From the NCBI GenBank assembly GCA_001579985.1, contig LRSR01010044.1, positions 1 through 44,792 on the forward strand: a stretch of 44,792 bases of DNA. The letters are read 5' to 3'. Made by a program: the position numbers and the translations under genes. Position 1 is the first letter of the stretch; each line of letters opens with the position of its first letter. Source of the DNA: Hypsibius dujardini. Its lineage: Eukaryota > Tardigrada > Eutardigrada > Parachela > Hypsibiidae. Below the pieces are notes generated by a model. The model ran no database searches. It was not told the DNA's origin and saw only the letters and a list, made by a program, of their open reading frames with translations. Below are positions 9,970-19,923 of this stretch, piece after piece.

Positions 9970-12294
9970 TTAAGCCAAGCCATTAAAGTCTTGCATTGTA
10001 GCCTTGTTCATGAAACCGAGTCGATCGCCTTTGAACTTCTTCTCGTAGATGTAGATGAAGCGGAACAGCATTTCAACTCCACGTTCATTCGCATTTTCGG
10101 TGGCTTTGACGGTGAAGGTGGTCCCCAAAAGATCGAGGAGATGACCGAACGGACGAATGTTGGCCTTGTCCCGTCGATCTTTTACCATGCTCTGAATGTC
10201 GTCGTGATGTGTGATGGGAAAGCCACGCCCAAACGTCTTGATATCCTTATAGGCTTCCAGGTTGTAGACTTTTCGCAAGTCCCCCTCAGGAGTCACTCTC
10301 TTCACACCGGAAGCGTCCTCCTCCAGATGAATTTTTTTTGCCCGGCCTTCCTCTTTCGGCTCGTACTTCTGCCAGAAGGTATTATTCATTATCACGATCA
10401 TCGGCGTGTTGATGCCGAGCAGACCGAGGTTGGTCAGGGGCACGTCAATGCGGTCGTTGGTGAAGAGAATTATGTCTCCCGGAATGCCGTCGTAAATCAT
10501 CAGCACCAGCAGTTTCAACAGCTCCTCCGTGCTCCAACCGGTCAACCCAATGGAATCGACGAACTGGCCGAGCTGGAGGATCTCCACCGTCCCGTCGGAG
10601 TAGGACTGTTTTGGCTTCTCGCCTTGATTCAGCAGCCACATGAAGGTACTCTTGCCCGTACCTTTCGGGCCGACCAGCAAGCGTTTGTTCGTCTGTTTGA
10701 TGGCCAAGTTGAGGCCGTTGACAAAGTTCACTTTGGCCTCCCGGTTGAGAATGGGCTTTTGCAGTTCCAACCTCAGCGCCTCCATATGCTCTTCGGCATC
10801 GGTAACAGTCTTCATCATTTCCGCAAGCTGACTTTCATAGCGCTCCTGTTCCACCTAGAGTGACCAATACTTTTTAATTTAATTTAAATTCAAAATCGAC
10901 CAGACTTTTAGTTTTAAATTAAATACCTTTTGGCTCACGGTTGAAGTATTTAAATTAGCATTTGATTTAAATCAATTTGCGAGGTGCGGCCTTGTGGTTG
11001 CTTCAATTAACACAAAAGACGGTGCAACGTATAGGCTTAAATGCCTCATCCTATTGCGCACATGGCCACAAGCTGGCGCTACTCGAGTCAAGCCATTTGA
11101 CTCGTTTAGCGCGCGCTAACCAAAGTAAATGTTATTTAGGCCCTTGGGGGAATGCAACACAAGAACCGATTAAACTGGAGTTGTGCAAAAATTGATGCGA
11201 GAGATGAGCGTATTCAAAGTCCAGGTTTTGGGGAACGAATAGTCGCGCGTGGCATGTTCTACGATTTTTCGTGTGTCTGTGTGAGTGAAGACGATTGTCT
11301 CTTTTCGTTCGAATAGTGAATTGTGTGTCCCTACGAATGGCAGTCGAAATATGTTTGCATTCTGAGCTTAAGCATTGTCCTTGACTAAAATAATACTTTG
11401 AAAAAAGTTAATTAATTTAAATAAAAGATTTTTTGCAATTAAATAAATTTTAATTCGATGATGATGAGACAATGATGTTAATTCTGATTTAAAATAAAAT
11501 TTGGCCCAATTTAAATTAATTTTATATTAATTTAAAAGCTAGTTAAAGGAAAACGCAGACAGACAGATCTGCTGCAGTGGTCATAAGAAAGGCAGTCATA
11601 CCTTATGATGCTGGATTAATTGGGCTTGCGCGGACTTGTAAGCTTCCTCCATCCGCTCGCGTTCCGCGGTGTTGCCTTGCTGAATGGCTGCAATCATCGC
11701 CAAATGTTGGGAGTGATTCTTCGCCTGTTGTTCAGCAAACAGGCGCTGGTTTTCCGCCATGGCTCTCGCGTGCTTGGTATTACTTTCCTGCTCCAACTTA
11801 TGATGTTTTATTAAGGCTGCCTGTTGGTCCCGGAACGTGTCTTCCATTCTCGCCAGGTTCTCTCTCGAAGCGCTCTGAATGTCGTTTAGTGCGGCTTCAT
11901 GCTGTTCTTGGAGTCGGGTCAGTTGGTGAAATAGCTGTCGGTCTCGCTCCGCCATCTCCTCGGCATGGCGCTGGTAGATAGCCTCCACGTCGACTCCGCG
12001 GTTGCGACCCAGTTGCGACCCGAATAGCCCAATGGCTGCGGGAATAGCTGCGGAAATAAGACCCTGCCACGTGCCATTTAGTAGGCTGGATCGAAGCAGT
12101 AGTGAGCTTTGCGAATCAGACAATAATGCGGAAAAAGCTGAGAGAATGCTCTGCGGCATGCCCTCATATTGACTGGATGAAACCAGCGCTGAGCGTTGAT
12201 CAGACAATAATGCGGAAAAAGCTGAGAGAATGCTCTGCGGCATGCCCTCATATTGACTGGATGAAACCAGCGCTGAGCGTTGTTGATCAGACAT
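9970..12294 (-). CDS. P-loop (GTPase-like) protein with N-terminal coiled coil, copy A
   Basis: Two exons on the minus strand: 12294-11602 and 10854-9970, giving 525 residues. The donor is AAG|GTATGA and the acceptor CTCTAG|GTGGAA, phase 0. Exon 1 begins with a tandem 28-residue repeat, then a hydrophobic segment rich in Ile, Ala and Gly, then about 150 residues of Glu/Gln/Ala/His-rich coiled coil. Exon 2 holds a Walker A/G1 motif, GPKGTGKST (about residues 293-301), a Thr in the G2 position (about 320) and D-S-I-G at the G3 position (about 331). A convincing NKxD is absent, so nucleotide specificity is uncertain. The organisation recalls large immune or dynamin-like GTPases, but no named family is recognised. 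The intron is closely similar to that of copy B. Confidence 0.8.
12117..12284 (-). repeat. 84-bp tandem duplication in exon 1 of gene A
   Basis: Two nearly identical units of 84 bp (12117-12200 and 12201-12284) keep the frame and duplicate 28 residues at the N-terminus. Copies B and C have only one unit or a decayed one. Confidence 0.9.
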
Positions 12295-12833
12295 GAACGG
12301 TGATTATGCTGCACTGCGGGTTACCATTGAGAGGAGAGAATTATGAATAATTCGAATATTTGAGTGCGCTTGACGTACAACTGACGCTTGACATACCACG
12401 CTATAGTAGCGCCTGAATATTGTTCAAGTCTTCCCACAACCGTGAAACGTGAAAGCATAAATTTCGCAATTCTTCGCGAAAATGCTAAAACTGTTACCGA
12501 ATTATGTTTAGACACATATTTCGTCGTGTTTTAAAATAATTAGAAATCCCACCACCGCGTCCCACAAGATGCCAAACCTTGGGCACCCTGCACAGACTTT
12601 TCTCCTGTCATTTATTTCGAAAAACGTAGTCTTTTCGCCTTTCAAGTAAGAATGAGTGAGGCGTATAACTTTTTGAACGCTCACACATATCGCTTCACAT
12701 AAATTTATACGGATAAAAAGAGTGGTCACACGCCCTAGGAACGATCTCACAAATTATGTGCGGAATGGCGTATAATTTGTGTGAAAATTTGACTTTTCGT
12801 ATGAATTTTTGTACTTAATTTTTTCACGTGTTC
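12295..12833. other. Upstream region of gene A
   Basis: The first 90 bases upstream of the ATG (12295-12390) match the sequence just upstream of copies B and C, including a core with GATTATGCTGCACTGC. Similarity to the other copies then ends. A small hairpin (CACAAATTAT near 12748 with its complement near 12772-12783) lies further out. No other gene is visible. Confidence 0.5.
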
Positions 12834-13035
12834 TAGGGATCTCACATCAAAAGCAGAACAAAATTAAACCCGAATAGGGCTGATTTGATCGATCAAAAAT
12901 GGGCAATTAGAACGGACCAGAAAAGTCGTTGAAGTCAGCCAAAAAGCGAATGCCTTATAGGCCGTTAGTTTGGAAGGTCCACGGCCAGTTTCAAACGTTT
13001 ACATCTGCAAACGGATCGCTCAAAATGTCCGCAAG
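12834..13035 (+). repeat. Repeat arm 1 flanking pseudogene D
   Basis: About 200 bp, inverted relative to 14255-14460 and directly similar to 22063-22207. It contains the motif TTGATCGATC. It joins sequence that at copy C lies 3' of the gene, so the pseudogene was copied with its flank and rearranged. Confidence 0.75.
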
Positions 13036-13069
13036 GGGAACGGTATGCTGTAAATTTTAATGACTTATG

Positions 13070-13853
13070 ACGCTACACCTGTCCGCACAACGCTTTGATA
13101 TCGTCAGCGTTCCATGGGATATCGTCCGGAATTTATCACCACTCTCAAGGGCTATTTTTAAACGCACAATTCAAATCATCCAATAGTGCTTTATTAATGA
13201 AAGCCAATTAATTAATGAAAGCGCGTACTTTTTCTCATAAACATACACAAACGAAAGAGCTTCTCAATCGTACTATCATTTTCCTCTGTTTGTACAGTTA
13301 AAAGGTCTTTCCCAACAGCTCCAACAGATACTGAAACGGCCGAATCTTGGCTTTATCGCAACGGTCTGAAACTATTCGGTCAATATCATCATGATGAGTC
13401 ACTGGCATTCCTCGTCCAAACCGCTTAATGTCCACGTACGCGTCCAGATTGTACATTGAGTCCAAATCTTCCTCCGGCTCGACCCTTCGCACTCCTCTTT
13501 CGTCTTCCGCTAAATGGATTGTTTGTGTCTGTCCGTGTCTCGGTTCGTACTTCTGCCAAAAGTCCCCGAACATCAAGACCAACATCGGGTTGTTGATGCC
13601 GAGCAGACCGAGATTGGTCAAGGGCACGTCAATGCGATCGTTCCCGAAGAGGATCAGATCCCGTGGGATTCCGTCGTAAATCAGCAGCACCAGCAGCTTC
13701 ACCAGCTCATCTATATTCCACCCGGTCAATCCGATGGAATCGACATAGTTTCGCAGATGGAGAATCTCCACAGTTCCGTCGCTGTTTGACGGTTTAGGCT
13801 TCTCGCCTTGATTCAGCAGCCACATGAAGGTACTCTTGCCCGTACCTTTAGGG
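13070..13853 (-). pseudogene. Truncated copy D of the P-loop gene, plus 3' flank
   Basis: The frame from about 13849 down to 13298 is very close to exon 2 of copy C, but it starts in the middle of the Walker A motif: the first Gly and everything upstream are replaced by unrelated sequence. A TAA ends it after the conserved LLELLGK segment, where copy C continues for another 40 or so residues. Beyond that stop, similarity resumes with a one-base loss (near 13255) and further decay. The 3' flank (13070-13200) still matches the 3' flank of copy C. It cannot bind nucleotide normally and is a segmental-duplication relic. Confidence 0.85.
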
Positions 13854-14254
13854 GTTATGCGAGCGATACAAAAGATTGCAGCCATAACGGTTGCCTCACT
13901 GGGATTGGACCGGCCGTCGGTTGGCCGTTGGTACAAGTGGAAGGTGGTCTGACAGGTGGAAGTGAACGATCCGCTAAAGTGATGAAGCATTGGACTAGAA
14001 GTTGATAGACAGTACGGTGTCCGGACGGTCCACGGTCAGCGCAGTATGCTTCCCGTTTTGCCCGGAAGAGTGACGGCCAATCTGCTAAGGTTTGCGGTTA
14101 ACTCGGAAGATGCTCTGCTGGACGGTATCAAAGAGACACGTTTTTCTAGCAACGCTTTAACCCACCCACATTCTGGACTGAGAGCGAACTATTTATGCTA
14201 ATCGCCAATCTTTCGGACAAAGGACCGTTTGTGTGTACTGTCTGTTCCGCCTGC

Positions 14255-15139
14255 GGATATTTCGAGCGATCCGTTTGCAGATGTAAACCTTCGGACCTGG
14301 CCGTGAACCTTCCAAACTAACGAACTGTAAGGTATTCGCTTTTTGGCTGACTTCAACGACTTTTCCGATCCATTCTAATTGTTCCTTTTCGATCGATCAA
14401 ATCAGCCCTATTCGGGTTTGATTTTGTTCTGTTTTCGATGTCAGATACCACGCCAAACTGATTCCCGCAATCTTTTAAAAGGTGCATGGGCATGCCTCTA
14501 CCTTCTTAAAGCATCGAACAGTAAATGTTGAATCGGACAATCATCGCCCGTTAGGATATGATACTAGATCTTTTACCGTGCACGATGCTGGATGCCTCAC
14601 GCATGCTCCCTCACTTCGATATCATACGGCCACCGGGAGCCGCCTCGGCCCCATGACGCACTTCGAAACCGATGAAACACAAATGTTGGTGTTTCATACG
14701 AACGAACTTTAATAGCCTGATTCACCTACCCGGGCAGATAAAGGAGCAAAGGTAAGGGACCTTGAAATTTTGAGGGTTGGGCTTACTGACCCTAATAGAC
14801 CCTACCTTTGTTGCTTCTTTGAGGGTACTCCATTAGCGGTTATCCACAATCCGGAGGTCGTTACAGAACTCGATAAGGCACCCACAACACGCTTTGGCGG
14901 AATTTGCGATAAACCCCAAGCTGTTGATACCTTGAGGACTCAACAGGGACCGTCACGGTGGTCTCGTTACGATAAGACCTACGAAAAGTGTATCGGTTAA
15001 TATATTCTAGCAGCGTTCTTAAACATCCGAATTAACCATGATTATCCTCTCATTGGTAAACCACAGTGCAGCATAATCACCGTTTATGCCCGATCAGCAA
15101 CGCTCAGCGTGAACGGTTCCACCTAGCCCACTTGAGGGC
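14255..15139 (+). repeat. Upstream block of gene B, inverted copy of that of gene C
   Basis: This whole stretch matches 21407-22207 in the opposite orientation, including the distal 200-bp arm (14255-14460, also inverted relative to 12834-13035), the palindrome at 14673-14696 and the proximal module just before the ATG. AT-rich TATA-like sequence is near 15000. The short ORFs inside are not conserved as proteins between the two copies. It is best read as duplicated promoter and 5' flank. Confidence 0.7.
14673..14696. promoter_or_regulatory. Conserved palindrome upstream of gene B
   Basis: TGAAACAC, eight spacer bases, then GTGTTTCA: a perfect 8-bp inverted repeat, also perfect at 21860-21883 upstream of gene C. 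It could be a dimeric factor site. This is inference from conservation and symmetry only. Confidence 0.4.
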
Positions 15140-17609
15140 ATGTGGCAGGCTATTATTCCCGCAATTGCTTCCGTAGCCATGGGGATATTCGGGTCGAGAC
15201 AACGAAACCGCGGAGTCGACGTGGAGGCTATCAACCGGCGCCATGCCGAAGAGATGGCGGAAAGCCGGCGCCTGTTTGCCGAACAACAGGCGAAGAATCA
15301 CTCCCAACATTTGGCGATGATTGCAGCCATTCAGCAAGACAACATCGAGGAACGCAAGCGAATGGAGGACGCTTACAAGTCCGCGCAAGACCAATTAATC
15401 CAGCGTCATCAGGTATGACTGAATTTCTTATGACGCGGCAGCAAATCTGTCTGTACGTTTTTTTTTAACTTCATTTTAATTTAATAGAAAAATTAATTTA
15501 AATTGGGCGAAATTTGATTTAAAATCAGAATTAAAATCATCCTCTCAAACAGATTTAAATAAAATAAAAATTTAATTTAATTTCAAAAAATCTTTTATTT
15601 AAATTATTTAAATTATTCCTTGGTTACACTTTTTCAAAGTATTATTTTAGTTCAGGACAATTCTTAAGTCCAGAATGCGAACATATTTCGACTGCCATTC
15701 GCAGGGACACAATTCACTATTCGAACGGAAAGAGACAATCGTCTTCACTCTCACACAGACACAACAAAAATCGTAGAAAATGCCACCGCCACTACTCTTC
15801 CCTAAAACATGACCTATCAAACTGGACTTTAAATACGCTCATCTCCCACATCAACCTGTACATTACTCCAGTTTAATGGATTCTTGTGATGCATTCCCGA
15901 AGGGCTTAAATTACATTTATCTCAGTTAACGCGCACTGGACGAGCTAAATGGCTTGACTCGGGTAGCAGTAGGACAAGGCATTTAAGCCTGTATGTTGCA
16001 CCGTCTTTTGTGCTGATTAAAGCAACCACAAGGCTGCACCTCGCAAATTAATTTAAATCAAATACTAATTTCAATATTGCAAGCGTGAGCCAAAAAGTAT
16101 TTAAATCAAAAATGATTTTAAATTAAAATAAAAAATTATTTGATCTAAAAGAAAATGCCTGTTTTTAGATATTTCAAATTATATATTTTAAATTAATCTA
16201 AACAACATTAGCTCAGTTGCTGTCTCCTTGCATGACTGCCGTCCACTTCTCACAAGCAACTGCATGCACACGATCTGAGTCCGTTTGTCGCGTCTCGGTT
16301 TAGACAATACCGCACACGGAGAAACTACACCGGGACGTGAAGAGCACTTTTCAAAAAAGCAATTTTTATGACGAAATCTCGCCGAATTATTTTGGCGGGC
16401 TGGTCGAAATAGGTTTTGGTTTTCCGGAACAAACTATTTTTTTGGTAGCAAATGAGCGTGTGACCTTGGCCACTATTGAGATTGGGTCTACCATTGGTTT
16501 TTCTCTGGCCTTTTCCTGGGGTGTAGATAAAATTTCATTTTTGGCCAGCAGTGAATGCTCACATGGTCAGACGTCGTAACTAAATATATTTGAAGCAGCG
16601 GGATGCGTAGTGACCGAGAAATGACGGTTCTAAGTATGTTTCAAAAGCATTCCCGAACCCGATAGATGTCAGCTGGTTTTTAGTAACATGATGGTCTTTT
16701 AATTAGTACTTTATCACAATATAGACGGAACAGGAGCACTACGAAAAACGGCTTGCGGAAATGATGCAGAGTGTGGCCGATGCCGAAAAGAATATGGAAG
16801 CGCTGAGGGATGAATTGCAAAAGCCCATTCGCAACCGAGAGGCCAAAGTGAACTTTGTCAACGGCCTCAACTTGGTCATCAAACAGACGGACAAACTTCT
16901 GCTGGTCGGCCCGAAAGGCATGGGCAAGAGTACCTTCATGTGGCTGCTGGGTCAAGGCGAGAAGCCAAAACAATCCTACTCCGACGGGACGGTGGAGATC
17001 CTTCAGCTCGATCATTTCGTCGATTCCATCGGGTTGATCGGTTGGAGCTTGGAGGAGCTGGTGAAGCTGCTGGTGCTGATGATTTACGACGGCATCCCGG
17101 GAGACATAATTCTGTTTGGGAACGATCGCATTGACGTGCCCCTGACCAACCTCGGTTTGCTGGGCATCAACACGCCGATGATCGTGATGATGAATAGCAC
17201 CTTCTGGAAGAATTACGAGCCAAAACAACAAGGCCGCGCCAAAACAATTCATCTGGAGGATGACAGTTTTGGTGTGAAGAGAGTGACACCCGAGTTGGAT
17301 TTGGAAAAGGTTTACGACATGGATGCCTACGAGGATATCAAGAAGTTTGGGCGTGGCTTTCCCATCACCCATCACGACGACATTCAGGGTCTGGTGATGG
17401 ACCGACGGGACAAGGCCAACATTCGTCCGTTCCATTTTCTCCTTGACCTTTTGGGGACCACATTCAACGTCTCCGCGACTGAAAATGCGAATGAACATGG
17501 AGTTGAAATGCTGTTCCGCTTCATCTACATCTACGAGAAGAAATTCAAAGGCGATCGACTCGGTTTCATGAACAAGGCTACAATGCAAGACTTCGTTGGC
17601 TTAGCTTAG
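15140..17609 (+). CDS. P-loop (GTPase-like) protein with N-terminal coiled coil, copy B
   Basis: Exons 15140-15412 and 16725-17609 (donor CAG|GTATGA, acceptor ATATAG|ACGG), about 385 residues. The frame can be followed back to an ATG at 15086 that aligns with the start of copy A, but a TGA at 15110-15112 interrupts it. The downstream ATG at 15140 therefore either serves as start or the gene is damaged at its N-terminus. A hydrophobic segment follows, then a coiled coil about 65 residues shorter than in A. Exon 2 is the same length as in A and keeps GPKGMGKST (Thr to Met inside the loop), the G2 Thr and D-S-I-G. The 1.3-kb intron matches that of A over several hundred bases, with an additional unrelated segment at 16140-16720. 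Confidence 0.75.
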
Positions 17610-18752
17610 ACTGGCCGTTGCCGTCAAACAGTCATTATGTTTGGTCCACCTTGTGCGCTGCCTCTAACTGACCTTTATGCAGTGATGTAAGCATACGGTT
17701 AATAGGACTGCTCTCGGGCATGCTTCTTTTCAGCTCAGGAGTCATCAAATAGTGGCTCAATTAGTTTTTTATCTAAAGTGCATATGTACACACAAGCAGT
17801 AACTGTCTTTTTAGGGATACGTTTTCGGAGGTACGAATAAAATCAGAAATTTGACACAGTGTGATAAAAAAGACTGCAGCCACATTAGTGTTGCTTAGAT
17901 TAATTTAAAATATGTTACGAGTGTAAGAGGGATTGTGCTCCGGATGGCGAATTAGCTCAGACAATCTGTCTACAATCAGAAGGTTCAAATGATCTGAAGG
18001 TAGTCCTCAAACGGGAAGCGGGGGGATGTCATAGACTGAAAAACTGAAGTTAATTCAGGACCGAGGAATAGGAACTCAATCGCCAGCAAGTCAGTATGCG
18101 GGTGAATTGACCATCTACAAGCGACGGCAAGTGTCACACACTCCTTCGCAGAAGTTCGAAGACCACAGCGAACAGATAATCAAGTGATCCGGGCTTCATT
18201 AACAAACGACGTTCATAAAAACGATTAATACCGAGTGACTTTTCCCAAGTGGACGCGGAAAAAATCTCAAATTTCACGTGGCGCGGAATCACGCGGAACT
18301 CTAAATCATTAATCCGCGCGGAACGGCGCGGAAACCCAAATTGAGTGGAAGCGACGAGACACGGCGTGAAGGTTCAATCAATCAATCAATAGAACTAATT
18401 AATGCAATTTTTCTCCATTACCGACCCCAAAAGTAATATTTTAATTGGTTTTTCATCCAGCAAGTGGTAAATTTCGTTAAAAATATATGTAAAACATGCA
18501 AAACGCCTCAGTTTTAACACAATTTTGTAGAACTAAACCATAATGAGCAGTCGACGCAAAACGGTGCGGAAAAATTCACAGGCGACCGGGAAGCGGAGCG
18601 GAAAAGTATCCTAAAATTTACACGCGAAACTTCCGCTTCCACTCCGTTCCGCGCGCGGAGCACTTGTTATGCTTTACTACGGAGTACCGAACAAGTGCAT
18701 TGTTTAATCTACAGTGTATAACGGTATGCTGTGAACTTTAATGACTTATGAC
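17610..18752. other. Intergenic sequence between B and the solo LTR
   Basis: No gene is visible. It contains a tRNA-like box pair near 17950, a stretch with many copies of CGCGGAA (18255-18660) and a hairpin GCACTTGTT / AACAAGTGC around 18661-18700. The last 35 bases match the 3' flank of pseudogene D. Confidence 0.5.
17943..18000 (+). repeat. tRNA-like A-box/B-box pair (possible SINE head)
   Basis: TTAGCTCAG near 17952 resembles an A box. GGTTCAAAT at 17982-17990 resembles a B box and lies at a tRNA-like distance. No clean cloverleaf or acceptor stem is evident, so a decayed tRNA-derived SINE or tRNA pseudogene is more likely than a working tRNA. Confidence 0.3.
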
Positions 18753-18781
18753 TGTTAGATCTACCAACTGGAAGTTTGATA

Positions 18782-18942
18782 TAGTAAGCGACAGAATTTA
18801 TTCTAACGGAGGGTTTCCGGAAAGGGCAAAAGGGGCGGGGCAAGGGTGGAGCTCCGCTGGTTGATTGTTTAAGTATTACACCTGCCCCGTCCCTTTTGCC
18901 CATTTCCGGACCCTCCATTAGATTAAATTTTGTCGCTTACTG
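18782..18942. mobile_element. Foldback MITE, Tc1/mariner type (TA target)
   Basis: A 161-bp near-palindrome with ends TAGTAAGCGACA and, on the other strand, CAGTAAGCGACA, flanked by TA on both sides. Removing it restores the LTR sequence. A second copy ends at 32971. It has no coding capacity. Confidence 0.85.
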
Positions 18943-19160
18943 TAGTTAACAAGTTCATTAGACGTTAGTTAGTTAGATAATGAGTTTAGAGATAGGTAGA
19001 GAAGAAGACTGGAGGGAAGAGAAAAGGAGGTGAAAAAGCGTCTCTAGAACTGGTAAAGCGCATGAATAAATAGTAAAGTGTTAACTATAGACTTGAACGT
19101 AGGTAGCATAAACAGCTGAATTACATACAAGTAAGTAACTGTAGCACCAGAATAGGGTTA

Positions 19161-19735
19161 GGGAACATCCGTTAATGACGCTAGTAATTTTTATTAGACG
19201 ACTCAACACCCACCCCCGCGCCCTAACGTCAGACTTTGTTAGAACTTTTGTAACATCCCGTAGATCTTCAGTTTCTGACGTCAGAAACCATAGACCCCGT
19301 CCATTACAGAAAAAAAAGTGAAGTGTGTCTTTATCACTCCAAATCTGGTCTGTCCTCCACCAGTTCTCGTTCGCGCGCCGGTAGCTCTCTCGTTTGGGAA
19401 TTTCGGGGCAATAACTAACGAAAGCATCGATGAAAAGCTAATACGGCGTGCTCGGTTTTTGTGAAAATGTTCGCTGAAAAGCACGCTTATAGCTCTCCAA
19501 TCAAATTTCACTAACTATTTGAAATCCTTATCTTCACGGAGCTTGCCGGCATTTTCAAGGAATGTGTAAAGCAAAAAAAATTCCAAAATTGATCATTCTT
19601 AAGCTTATTGGGTTCCCCAAAGCTGACGTCAGGACGCCGGCCTACCCCCCCCCATCTCGTCCAGTCAGAGTTCGTCAGGTATTTATCGCACCCCCACCCC
19701 CCTAACCAATACGGACGTCATTAACGGATGTTCCC
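19161..19735. mobile_element. 575-bp MITE with TTA target duplication (PIF/Harbinger-like)
   Basis: Perfect 20-bp terminal inverted repeats, GGGAACATCCGTTAATGACG, are flanked by TTA at 19158-19160 and 19736-19738. Removing the element and one TTA restores LTR sequence like that near 8111-8120. A 3-bp TTA/TAA duplication is typical of PIF/Harbinger transposons. No transposase is encoded. Confidence 0.85.
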
Positions 19736-19923
19736 TTAGTAGAGTAGATAGAGTTATTAACTAATCAAGGTAATAGTAGGGAAAATAGCTGTAATGATTG
19801 GGTAGAATGACTTCTTGGGCGTGGTCCAATATGACGTTACACCTGTTCACACAACGCTTTAATATCATCAGCGTTCTACGGGATATCGTCCGGAAGTTAT
19901 TACTACTCATTCAAGGGCTATTT

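Larger units (their letters stand above)
18753..19831 (-). repeat. Solo LTR, reverse orientation, with two nested insertions
   Basis: Read on the minus strand, it matches the 3' LTR at 8028-8334 from TATTGGACCACGCCCAA to the TCTAACA end, interrupted at 18782-18942 and 19161-19735. The target-site duplication is TGAC (18749-18752 and 19832-19835). The paralogous flank at 13060-13080 has a single TGAC and no LTR, which serves as the empty site. No internal retroelement sequence remains, so it is a solo LTR. Confidence 0.9.

Noticed and set aside
9859-10863. Long plus-strand ORF opposite exon 2 of gene A (and the mirror ORF opposite gene B)
   Set aside because: It is the antisense shadow of the conserved P-loop exon, and Walker and other motifs are only on the other strand.
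16337-16579. 80-residue ORF within the intron of copy B
   Set aside because: It starts with GTG, has no counterpart in the intron of copy A and shows no domain.
18255-18660. CGCGGAA-rich stretch as a CpG promoter
   Set aside because: No gene starts nearby in either direction, and the pattern looks like degenerate tandem repeats.
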